Positions 35,168 through 47,200 of a DNA stretch of 64,000 nt are shown piece after piece (the stretch's first letter is position 1; each line of letters opens with the position of its first letter). The notes beneath the pieces were generated by a model, which was not told the origin of the DNA, did no database searches, and worked only from the letters and a program-made list of their open reading frames with translations. Source of the stretch: Motacilla alba alba (Eukaryota > Chordata > Aves > Passeriformes > Motacillidae); contig NC_052045.1 of assembly GCF_015832195.1 (NCBI RefSeq), forward strand, positions 1,922,001 through 1,986,000, written 5' to 3'. Made by a program: the position numbers and the translations under genes.

Positions 35168-38100
35168 GTGGATCCTTGCTGGCACTGCAGGTTCTCTTGG
35201 CTCTTTTGGGCTCTGTCAGAGTCTCCTGGCACACGAGGAGGGCAGGGGAGCCTGGATGTGGACACTTTTGGTGCTTTCTCTGCTGTGTCATTGACTGAGC
35301 TTACCAAGGGAATGGTGGGGCACTTCCCCATAACCCTTTATGCTGTTTAACATTTATCTTTAAAATCCTTGTGGCTGATGGTGAACGGAAATGATGCCAG
35401 ACAATCAAGGGCAGCTTCAGTACACAGGCACTGGGGCCACAGAGGGAAGTGCTGGTGAAATGGAACAATTTTGGAGTTTTATTTCAGGGTGCAGGAGGAA
35501 AAAACTCCAGGTTTTGTGTTTAGTTTTGCTCTCCACCACTGGGGACTGAGTGCTTTCTCATCCTGTGATGTCCACAGAGAGATTAGTTGCAGAAATCAGT
35601 GCAGCAACATAAGAGAAGCCAATATCAAATAACATAAAGTTGTTTAATCTGCTGTTGGGCTCTCCAGGACTGGAGTTACTCTGTCTGACCACAAACCCCA
35701 CTTTCCAGAGGTGATTATCCTCTTCAGGTTACCAGCAGTGGTTCTCTGAGGTAATGACTGAGGAGAATGCCATCAATCATTCCACATTATCCCCATTAAA
35801 CCTTCTGGCTGATGTAAGGAGAATATTGGGCTCCTTTTGTTTTTTTACTGAGATTCAATTCTAGCACACTTGAAATTGTAAGTATACAATGAGTGGAGAG
35901 GAGAGCTGTCCCTAAATCAGATTCTTTCTAGTTTAAATGCTATTTATTCCAAACAAAGCACCTGAAAAACAGTTGAAGTTTCAAAAGTGTCTGCAAGCAG
36001 GAGGTAACAACGTTTGGGTTTTTTTCTTTTCCCCAAATATTGAAAGATTTTCAGTGGGGGATAAAAGAGAAGAGGCATCTATTACAATATTTTGTAGCAT
36101 TCCTGGGGTTAACATTGCTCAGAAAAGTTGAGGAAGAGCCAGTCCTGTGACAGAGCAGATTTGGGAAGCCTGCATCCTGCCCGAGTGCCCCAGCTTTGTG
36201 AGAATTGCAGATGTTTGTCACTGCAGTAACTCCTCAGCTGCTGGAACTGCAGGTGGGTGCCCAGGAGCACCTGGAAGAGGCTTCTGGGCAGGACCTGGAG
36301 TCTGTGAGAGCCACCTGAGACAAACCTGTGCTCCCACAGCTCTCCTGTCTCACTGGCTGAAGGGGGGAGAATGAAAATATTCTGTGCTTATAGTGGAGAT
36401 CTACTCTGAGGGGGAGAGATGAGGTTCCCTTTTTCAAACCCACAGCTGAAGCTTAGTGACTTTCCAGTCCTCTCGACAAAATATTCTATATTGCATTCAA
36501 TGCCATTGTTGTGACTCTGAAAGGGATCTTCAGGAATTCCCAAGCAAACCCCAGAGTACACCTGATGTGGCCTCTGCATTTGGTTTTACTTGTTAGCTAA
36601 GTATTTTTGTAATTATTAATATTGCAATTTTTTAGCTAAATGTTGTAGCTAACAGTTGCATGTTAAACTGATGTCCACCATCCAAGGTACTTAGTGGTTC
36701 CATATTTTTTTAAATTATTGGTATTTACACACTGGAATACTCAAAGGTTAAACAATATTTTCACTAATTCAGTGGACACACACAAGCATTGGCTCAAAGC
36801 TGCCCTTTCACAGTGAAGGGGCAGTCACTGAAGATTTTATATGATCATTTCTGTTTTCATGGCCAAACTCTGATGAAATGATTTGATCAAACCACTGATG
36901 TTCTGATGTGGCAATTTATTTACTAACGTCTAATTATTTCACTCCAAAAAAAGTTAATAATTGCATTCAAGAAAAATGTTGCATTTAATAAAATTTAAAA
37001 TACAGCTAGGGCACAAGACTTGAATGATTAATATCCTCTACATTTCTTTATTGAGCAGCTTTGCATGGAGTGATGTGTTTTTTATATATTTACTGAAATG
37101 ATTGTCTTAAAATGAAACAGAAAGATTTTCTACTGCTTAGACTGCAGACGTTTAGCTTGTGCTGCCAAATCAAAATGAAAAGCAGTTGTTAAGTGGTAAA
37201 CAGCATTTAAAAATCGCTGGCCCTTTGTCCCTGTGTTTGCAGCTAACACTCAGCCTGAATTTCCTGCTGCATTATGGTAATAAAAGATGCACTGCCTTTC
37301 CTCCAACAGCAGGAGCCTCTGACCCTCCTGGCACCAGGACAGAATCCCCAGGGAAGCAAACACGTGCTCCCTGCAGGGTGAGGCTTGAACCTGGGTTTGC
37401 TCCTGATGGAAATGTGGATTCCAGAGCAGGATTGTCCTTGCTAAGGGTTTGATGCCGTGAGTGGCTCACAGGAGCTGAGGTGGTGTTTGAAAAAGTTCCT
37501 CCTTCCTCTTCCAGGAGGACAGAATGGGAATGCTGGGGTTGAAATCCCTCTGTGACCCAGGGATGGAAATGCCCAGTGCATCTTCTGTACAGCCCGAAAC
37601 ACGAACAGAAAGTGCTGTGGACTTGGTGCACTCTTCCCTTTCTCTCCTTCAATGGTTCTGAGCTCAAAGGAAACACTGAAAATTACTGGAGCAGCTGGAA
37701 AGGCAAGGGCAGGGTGCTGGGGGACCCTGGGGCAGGGCTGGGGCAGAGAGCTCTGGCTCCTGAGGGAGTGTCCGTGTCCTGTGCTTTTCACGGCTGATTA
37801 AATGGGATTGAGGACCTTTTCCCAAGCTGGTACCACTAATGAGATCGTGTTACTTGTCTCACTCCCTCCTTCAGACCTGGAGTGCTGCACCACATCCCCA
37901 ATCCTCTCCTTTCATGGCTGTGTTGGCATCCAGACAAACCCATAGATGATTGTGAGAAACTGGCTTTCAGAGGGATCATTTTGATGTTGTATTTTTGTCC
38001 TGAAAGAGGAGTAACTGGTAGTGCCAGAGGCCAGTGCTAGGCTCTTGTGTTCTCAGTGTAAAAGTGTTGTTATCTTATTGCCAGAGTCCCATACTTTCTC

Positions 38101-39073
38101 GGTGATTTCTCGTGGGTAGTTCTTCTCAACACTGCTCCTTCTTCTTCAAAGCTCAGACAGTGACTGACTCTAGGTTTCAGTTCTCCCTGTCTTATAGAAT
38201 TGTTCTTCCTTATTGGTTACAGCTGTGAGTCAAGCTTGTTTCTGATCTTGAATAATTGGCTTAGCTGCAACTCTTTGGGGGTAAAGCTACTCTTTACACA
38301 TTTCTTATATTCTATTCCCACCACAGGCTCTCCTACTGGAGCTGAAATTTCTAGTGGGAACCATGTGATGCTTAAGGGAATTCTGTTCTCTTGTATTCCT
38401 GTGCTCAGCTTTTGCATTCAGATATTTTGCTAAGCAGTTCCAGTGCTTGGTTTCCTTCCACAGCAGTCATTTTGCAGTGTTCACAGGTGATGAAAATAAG
38501 TTACTTGTGAAAAATGAAAAATAACTTTGCTGATGTTACAAAGCCTTGTTTTGTTTGGAACACATTCTCTCAAAAGTGTTTTAAGTTACTGAAGCACAGA
38601 TTGGCCCTGTCAAGCACAGGCTGAAAAGGCTGTCTGATCATATCTGAAACGTGCATTTGAAAAGCATGTCCTAAATAGAGGCTGAAACTGAATATTGAAC
38701 AAAGATTTGGGTGTGCATGGGAGGAAAATCCATCACTGATGTCTAAGAGAGCAGTCCCTGGCACAAAAGCTTTTGAGATCTCAGGTGTCACTGAATGCTG
38801 GCACTGTGCCCTTAGTTTCTCTCAGGGTACTTTTGCTTTTACTTCAAAAATCTGTTCTTGAGCTGCTTTGGACAAAAAGAGGCTCAGAATTGTGCCAAGA
38901 TTGTGCCCCAGCTGCAGAGGGAGGAGTCCTGCACAAGGCAGCACCTCAGGCTGTCCCACACCTCTGCGGGCACAGGAATTTGAGGGCAAAGGTACCAAAT
39001 AAAAACCTGGTGCTGCTGTTTGAGCAGGGCCAGGCTCTGACAGCTTATGTTGACCAACACAGAAACATTGGGG

Positions 39074-39101
39074 TTTTTTTGTTTTTTTTTTTTTTTTTTT
39101 T
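39074..39101. repeat. Poly(T) tract T7-G-T20
   Basis: A near-pure T tract followed by GCAGG. Together these resemble a polypyrimidine tract plus AG, but no exon-like frame follows, so no splice site is called. Confidence 0.9.
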
Positions 39102-40318
39102 GCAGGCTTCTAGAAAGGACACAGAAATGACATAAAGTGAATGCTCAGTGTTTCAGATGTTTTATTTTCTGCTCTTCCCAGAAAAATGGGTTATAAATAT
39201 GTATCAAGAGTCCCCATTCTTCCAAGTTTACACTGCAATAATTAATTTTATACTTTTTTTTTTTTCCCTCACATTTTCTCTTATCCACCAAGTTCAGAGG
39301 TTTTGGCCCAGCAAATCACTCAGGACCTATTATTTTTAGAGTTGCCAAGTCTGGAAAATACTCAGGGAAATGTTGTCTGTGTACTTATAATTCGGAAGCT
39401 GTAGGGAATTTGTTGTCCTTCAGCAAGCTTTGCAGTAAGCCTCCTATGTAATTTTGGAATATGATACTGATTGCTTCGGGAACCTCTTCATTTTGGCAGG
39501 AGCAGTGAAGCTTGTGCTTTGAACATCAAAACAGCTTTCATGGGTTTGGAGGGTCTGTCTTCACTGTTGAAATTTGTTGTGAGAAGGTATCCAAAGCAGA
39601 GATTTTTGGTTTTTTTCCTTCCTTCCTTCATGGTGTGTTTAAACTACAAACTAAAACTACAGGATGGAATGATGATCACTTTACTGCATGCTGAGTGCAT
39701 GAGTGGGGTGGCTTTTGGGATGGGTTTAATCATTTTAAGCAGAAGAACAGCCCTTAACCCCTAGGGAAGCCCACACAGGATTCCCAGAGGCCAAACTGAA
39801 GATTGCCACCATCCTTTCCAAGCAAAGGTGGCCACTCCAGGTTTGGGGGTTTTGGCTGATTGAAGGAATTCTGGAAATGGAGATGCTGCACTGTGCCATC
39901 AAACCCTTGGGTAAATTTGGCTCTGGTGGTGACTGAAGTGAGTGTGAGCTAAGTGGGGAGATTTGGTTCTGCCTGGAAAATCCAGAATTGGGGACAGCCT
40001 TTATGGTGCTGTTGGACCTGTTTGGAGCCCGTGGGGTTCAGTTCCATAAGAGGCTGATGGAGAAAAATGGAAATACTAACAGGAACCAGGCTGTGCTGAA
40101 AACTTCCCTGTGTGAGGAAAACTTTTCCTTTCCTTTTGCTTGTGGTGTGGTGACTTCATGGAGTGGCTCTTACATTTGTTATCCACCCACTGGCAGCAGC
40201 TGCAGGCAGGGAGGAGATGCTGCAGGAGGAATTCCTCCACCAAGAGCCCTGCCCAGCCCCTCTGCCTCGTCCTGCACACTCACCTGTACAATTAATCTGA
40301 GGAAATACCTTGAAATAG

Positions 40319-40410
40319 TTTATATAAACTCTTTATATAGCTATATTTTTATTTATAGATATACGTAGATATTTATATAGATATTTCTAGATATTTATAG
40401 ACATCTATAC
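40319..40410. repeat. AT-rich repeat based on AGATATTTATA
   Basis: Several approximate copies of AGATATTTATA/AGATATTTCT are spaced 10-14 bases apart within almost pure AT sequence. Confidence 0.75.
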
Positions 40411-40559
40411 CAGCTTCAAGTCCATTTATTTGCTGCCTCTTGATTCTGAGTGATGAGTAGATGGGTTGAATCCACTGGAGGTGCTGCTGCTGAGCCTTTA
40501 TCAAGTGCCAAATCCTTTTTAGGGCAGAAGCATTTCTTTTTAAAATAGATAGTCAACTA

Positions 40560-40920
40560 ACCGTAACTGTTTCCAAACTGCAGAACTTCTAGCATCTGAC
40601 TGTTTCTGTTCAACTGATAATTTCATTAGGAGTTGAGTACTTGTATGAAATATCTTGTGAAATTATATTTAGCAATAATGCTTTAATTAGTAAAAATTAT
40701 GTTCTTGAGAATAATTATTTAGCAATATTTTGAGTTTAATTAACAGCTACATTATTCCAACTTTTATGCTATATTAATTAATACATTACTAATTCTGTTG
40801 GCACAATTAGAAGAAACTAATTGCTTGAAATTTTTGTGCCTATAAAAAGGTTAAATTAATTAAGATTACCATTAGAATAATTTGTACAAGATTTTGGGTA
40901 ACTAATATTCTGGCTTATTT
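40560..40920. promoter_or_regulatory. Candidate AT-rich conserved non-coding element (unverified)
   Basis: Four TTAATTA-type cores occur within about 180 bases (CTTTAATTAG, GTTTAATTAAC, TATTAATTAAT, AAATTAATTAAG), together with ACAATTAG and ACTAATTG. The stretch is not a simple repeat and has no long frame. Clusters of TAATTA cores are typical of homeodomain-bound enhancers, but AT-rich neutral DNA can produce them too. Function is inference. Confidence 0.28.
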
Positions 40921-41024
40921 TCCTTGGTGTAAAAAAAAAAAAAGAGAATTTATGAAGAGATAATCAATTCATAAGATGTTGCATACAGAAAATATTCAAA
41001 ACTTAATGCAAGCAGACCATTGAG
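40921..41024. other. Short unique spacer with A13 run
   Basis: An A13 run starts near 40931. Nothing else is visible before the LTR fragment. Confidence 0.6.
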
Positions 41025-41200
41025 CTGGTTTTGGCTGGGGTAGAGTTATTCTTCACAGCAGCTGGTGTGGGGTTGGGGGTTGGATTTGTGCTGGAAGCAG
41101 TTCTGGAGGGAGTTTATTCTCCAGGACTTCAGCAGCATCTCCTGTTGGGCAAGGTGGGTATTCCACACAGTGGGAGGGGAGATGGGGTAATGCTTGTCAG
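41025..41200 (+). mobile_element. Old avian ERVL-type LTR fragment
   Basis: GGTTTTGGCTGGGGTAGAGT, then AGCAGCTGGTGTGGGG, then TTGGATTTGTGCTGGAAGCA match in order a conserved block that I recall from an avian ERVL-type LTR. The following GGGTATTCCACACA and GGGGTAATGCTT resemble later LTR segments, with deletions between them. LTR termini are not preserved and no target-site duplication can be identified. The 82-codon frame at 41031-41279 lies over this fragment and is not a gene. Confidence 0.6.
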
Positions 41201-44200
41201 ACTTGTGAGGGAACACAACCTCCTCTGTCTACAAATATACCTAATTATTGCTATTTTAACTATCTCCAAGTATCCCTAGCTAATTTTACAATGTATTATT
41301 GTGTAATTTAAAACTCCACTGTTCTCAAAGCCTCGGTGAAGAACTTTGTGAACAGGCTGAGCTGATTTCCACTATAATCTCCATAAAAGAGGAGCAAAAA
41401 ATAAGGCAATAGCAAAGGTGATGGAGCCATTTTCTGCTCCTGAAATATGTCAGCTTAGAAGAATATAATACTTTGCTCTTACTTTGAAAAACTGTGAATA
41501 TCCAGGCCACTGCTCATCACTTGATTTTTTTTTTAAATTTTTATAAAAGAAATACCTGGTACTGTTACTATTTAAAAAGACTTATGTGCTGAATTATGTA
41601 CTTTTCTTTTTTTACTCTATTCTCCACAGCAAATGCATTAATTTCCCTTTTCTGGCATAATTCAAATGGATATCTGAATACTGGACTATGGACCCTTTTC
41701 TAAAGTCTCTTTCTGGCACTGATGTCTCCTGTTTTCATACAAAAACTTTTCTGCACATGCAGTATCTTCTACTCAGAATACTTTACACACACAGAACTAA
41801 CTCTGGTGCTTTTTGCTATCACGTGGCATTTATCATCTCACAGTTTCTTTAGTGAAATGCCAAGAAAAAGAAAAAAAGCAGAACTATTTGCATTGAATGA
41901 CTTCCAGAAAGCACATTTTGTTCCCTGGTAGGTGTTTCTAATGGGGTGGCCATATAGATTTATATTGCTACACCAGATCATGAAATTTCTAAGACTTCAT
42001 TATCTGAAGAGAGCTGTGATTCATGCTGGCAATTCATGGAGAAATATAAAGCAGGGGGGAGGAATGAGCTCTCAGGTTGCTGATGGCTCTTCCAATTGCA
42101 CAGAAATTTACTTCTGTACTTTCTCTTGGCACCAAACCCTGCAGGTCTGTAAGCACACAACAGCAACAGGTGAGTGGAAAGCAGATTTTTGTCTCCCTCT
42201 AAATGCTCCTTGGTTTAATTTATGTTTGTGCTCAGTGTTTGTGATCCATCAACAGCAAACAATACAAAGGTGCCTTGGGAGTTAAACAATTGTTTAGTGA
42301 TTGTGACACTTTTTTTCCTGGGAATTCAGTTACACATGAATTGGTAGAATTAAAATCAATAGTCAGGTCACTCCTTGTCAATGTTTTCCTATCCCTCTGA
42401 ACACTCAGAACTTCTGGGAGAAAAATTTAGCATCTCTTGTCATGTATTTGGATGCTGTCAAGGATTTAAGAGGATTTAGGATTGGCACTGCTGCCTCACC
42501 ATGCCCTTTAAATGTGTCCTTTCACACAGAGAATTCCTGCTTTTTTATTGCCTCTGTATCTTACATAAAGCATGCCAAAATACCATCAGGAAGTTAGGAT
42601 TATTATAAAATTCAGCTTGTGTAGAAGATAAACTGTGGAAATGCTCTCTGCAGCTGCATCAGTGGTAAGAATTTGGAGTTAACGTGGGTGTTTTAGAGTT
42701 TCATTGCGCTGAGAGTCGCTTCCCACTGGATGGCACTATTTAATAAATTATACTGGGCAAGGTGATTGCTGCAAGGAGCAAACTTTGGAGGACACTACAG
42801 AAGTGCTGTTTGGAACTGATGAATATATTCTGCCTCACTGTTTTCCAAAGGAGAGCACAAAACACGTTGGTCCAAGGAGCTCTGAGGTTCTTGCAGCAGC
42901 ACGTGCTTTACACCCAGCAGGAGCTGCTTCCTCAGGCCTCCACCTCCAGCTTCTGCTGTTTTATCAAAGTTCTCATCCTGACCTCTGCAGAAGCATCTAG
43001 TTTTTAAAAGCAAAAGGATTCCTTCTTTCCCCACATCAGGGGAAACTGATTTTAATGCAAGGCTTGATGGTCTTAGGTGTTGTTGAGGTCTATTTTTGGT
43101 TCCTTAATATAAGATACCAGCAGTAACCATTCTGTAGGTTATCAGGGTTTTCATATCAGGACTGTAACAGAAAACCTGGTGTACACACTTGGGAAACTCA
43201 CAGCAGGAAGACTCCAGATAAAAATGAAACTAAATCAGTGTGTTTTGCTAGAAAGTGAGAATGCTGGAATGCTCTTTTCCAGTTTTTGAAAGCTGACTGA
43301 AAGCAGTGCTTGTCCCATAGATAGGCAACTCTGAACTTTGTGTATACAAATAAAGTGCATTTTCAAAGAAATAATTCAAGGAGCTTCATTGCAGTCAAGA
43401 AATAAACATTCAGTAAACAAATTAAAGAAAAGCATCTACCCCAGAATAATAATACAGCTGGGATGTGCAGAGATACAGGGAGCAGGATGACAGCACAGGC
43501 TCTGCTTTCTTTTCTTGCCTGATCCTTTCAGTGGTCACAAATTTTCTGCTGAGAGGTGTTTCTACTTTTCTACATCAAAAAATGGCTTCTGTTTTCAGAG
43601 TGGCGCTGAAATTAAGAACAATCAGGGTCCAGCTCTGTGTTTTGCTGTGAGCATTTCCCATGTTTGTTGTGCTGTGCATCAGGGGCCCACACCTCAAGCT
43701 CTGTATCTGCAGCAGCAGCATCTGCCCCTGGAGCTGGGGATTGTGTGCAGAACCTGGCACAGAACGTGGGAGGAGTTACAGCCATGGATCCAGCACACAG
43801 GAAAATACCTGAACAAATCCTGCCCTGTCACGTTTTCCTTTGCCAGAGCACAGAGATTTCATCTTGAGCTTCCCTTCAGCAGCAGCTCCTGCACTGGTGT
43901 GTTCTGGGTGTGACACTGAGAGGAGAACCCCTACAGAGAATCATCAGCTCAGGGAAATAGCTCCCAGGAACCTCCATGTCCATCCTCTGCAGCTGATGGG
44001 AGTGCAGGCATCCCAGCTGGGAGTGCAGAACAGTGTCCAACGTGGGACAGCAAGAAATGAGATCAGGGCTGGCTTGGTTTTTGTCATTGTTTTGCTTCCT
44101 TACTCTCAGAACAGGCTGTGGTGTTTCCTTTATACAAGAAGGAAATACTTATCCTTCTCACCTTCTGGTTTTAGAGCCTGGCAGGATAAATCAGATGACC

Positions 44201-47200
44201 TTTAAAAAGCAAAATGCTGTTCTCCAAGCATTGAGACTGAAGGCTCTTGGACTCAAGCTCTCCAGTGAAGTCAATTTTCTTGTTATTAAACCACTGATAC
44301 ATTTAGTGTGGGCTACTTACATCATCTGACATTTTGACATCAGTCTGAGAGGAGCCCTGGCCTGCTAAATCGGGATGTTATTTCTGGTAGAGTCAGTTCA
44401 GCTCCAGTTTCTTCTTTTAAACTCTACTAAGTCTGTTCCAATAGGGAAAAAGTTAAAAAAAAAAAGGATAAAGTCCTTGCTAAAAGACTAAACAAGCTCA
44501 CAGTGTATTTATTCAGCCCTTTGTTTGGGGAATTTCAGCCTCAGCTGAAGCCTCTCTGTGCTGCTGTGGCATGGCTCATTCTGTTTGCAGTAAAAATAGG
44601 AGAAAATAGATACATGTTTGTTTACAGTGAGGAAATAAAATTAAACATCTAATGTTTTATACATGTAAAATTTGAGTCTAAGTTGCTCCTTTAGAAACCC
44701 TATTTTGTAGCTTTGTTCTGTGCTGCCAGCTGGGCAGTTCCACCCCTGCTCTTTTCCCAGTTCTGGTGCTTTCTGTAGTGGCACAAACCCTTGCAATGCT
44801 GGCCTGAGTTTGTTTGCTGCCAGTGGGAGAATGAAATCCCTCAGCCAGGGCCTGCAGCTGCCCAGCAGGACAGAGTGGGAACCTCTTTCTGATACTGATG
44901 GACTCTTCTTTGAGCTCCTCCTGGGGTGGCAGATCCCCTGGCACGTCCAGCAGAGAGGGGATCCAGCAGGAGGGTGTGTGGGACATTTCCATTGCTACAG
45001 CAGACACTGCCAGAGCAGAAGCAGAGCCCAGCCTGTGTTGGGCACAGGTCAAAATTGCACATCTTTGTCCTAATCCCTGGCTGGAGTCACCTCCTGCTGC
45101 TCCAGTGTTCAGTCTTTACCAGCTCTTTTTGTCAGCGTATTTGAAAACACATTTTCTACCTTAGCAGGTAGTGGCTCAGGGAGTTTTTCTTTTCCTAATT
45201 GTTACACTCTGAGAGATCCTTTCAAGGAATTGGTTTCTATTATGTTTTCTTTGACCTTCCAACATTAGTTTTGGCCTTTGTTCTTTGTGCCATCACTGAC
45301 AATTGGTTCTCAAATACAAACCTTTCTTTTCAGTTCAGCCAGTCCCTCAGACCAGATCTGTGGCAACAGCAGAAAGTTTTTGAGAGTTGGAGTTTTTAAT
45401 GTATTAACAGATATTGTACTACACTGAGAGCCACACTTTAATATTAATTTATGGATTTCATGTAGATCAGCGCTGATCTCCCTAGAATTCAGCAAGGATA
45501 AGTGCCTGCTCAGAGAGAGCTGGGAATTGGAGATGGAAGAGGCTTAGCAAGGCATTTGCTATCCAGCCTGCCTCTATTTCCATGTCGTTATTCAGAAATG
45601 CGCTCCTCCAGCATTGCAGATAAATACTTCTTTATTCAGTGGATCTTGCTGGAGTAAATCTGGTGATTCACAGGGCAGAGCAAGAAGCCCAAGTCGAAAT
45701 GAACTGTAACTTTGTGTCTGTCTTTGTGGAATAGGCAGTTATTGATTATCTATACGTCAGGTAAGTCTCTAGTGCCAGGAAGTAATTTTATTATGTCTCA
45801 AAGCATGCATTTAAGAAGTTATTAAAAGTTTATTCAATCCTGTGGTGAATGATCTGTTTAGCTACTACTCTGTCTTAATAAGTACTTTGTTTCAATATCT
45901 CATACTGAGGAATTTTAAGTACAGTGTAATGCAATTTCTTTTTTCTTACGTTTCTAATTCCACTGGGGTGATTTTACAGCGTTATGAAGAAATTAATCTG
46001 TGACTTTTCTTTGTTTAGTGTTTCAAAACCATTTCAGACATGTCTGTTATGACCACGCACTTCATATTTATCCATTTCACGCTCTGAGCCTCGTGTGTTC
46101 CACGCATTTTAGGAGAAATCACCATGGGACTACAGGCAAATTCAGGTGCTTCATCATTAAACCGTTCCTGGAGAATTCCTCCAGTGATTAAGGACTGGAG
46201 TGTTTTTATATTTTATAAGGAAATTGGCAAAATTCAGCAGTAAATTTGTTTGGCTTGCTTTGTGTAAAGTCATTCAAACACCATGGAAAGGGAGTGCTGT
46301 TGCTGGGCTCTCTCAGTTTTGCTGCAGACAAATTCCATAGATTTAGACATTTGTTTAGACAAATTTCAATTTCACTCAGGAGGCAGGTGAGCAGTGGCAG
46401 GCAAGGGCAGGGGTCAGCCTGGAGCAGGCTGGGCAGTTTTGTTTTCCTGCTGTTCCAGATTAAATGCACTTTGTGCTGAGGAGTTGAAGTGTCCCACACT
46501 TTTAGTGTCTAGTGCAAATTAAGGTAGACAGACCATAGACAGGAGAGTTATTAATTTAATTTTATGCCTTTCCTCCCTGGTTTTAGCACGGCTAAGCATG
46601 GAAATAAATGTTTTTAGTCATATCTCCAAGCCGAGATTAGTTCTCCCAACCTCCACTGATTGTTGCACTGTTTAGATTTAATTGTGCTTTTGCTTTCCTG
46701 TGTTTGGGATTTCATGATGTTTCCTGTTTTCAGTATTCAGTGTCAGAATTACATTTACAGAAACCTTGTGTGGTGTATTCTGGAGATAGGCTTGATACAG
46801 CATTTTCCTGCGTATTTTACAACGTGTTGCAAAACATGGACACATCATTTTGGACAGAATTTTACTCTCCTTCTAGATCATTCCATCCTCCAAGGGCAGT
46901 GAGTTCAGTGGCAGCCAATCCGTTGCATAAAGTGCTTGGGACATGCTTGGAGAGAATTGTGCAGGTAACAGCTTGGTGCCAAGCATATTTTCTAATATCA
47001 CATCAAGGATCTTTGAAGTTTGTTGTTTGATTCCCTCAAAAACCAAAGGAATTTAAATTCCCAAGTTTTTCTAGCTCTCCATTCTTCTGCAGAACTCCAA
47101 GTGAATGCTAGGTGAGCATTCCTATTTCATTCCTTGGAGTGAAGGGCACAGAGAACAGTTTTATCTGGACCAATGTTTGGCTTTTGGAGTCAGCTTGCAT

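Larger units (their letters stand above)
33425..40318. other. Non-coding stretch, no gene seen
   Basis: Frames are at most 134 codons (37272-37676 minus), overlapped by 97- and 116-codon frames in other registers. Low-complexity items are T16 at 33959, T17 at 34315, an A/CAAAA tract at 34905-34960, a 19-bp duplication at 35130, and T7-G-T20 at 39074. Otherwise the sequence is unique-looking and non-coding. Confidence 0.55.
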
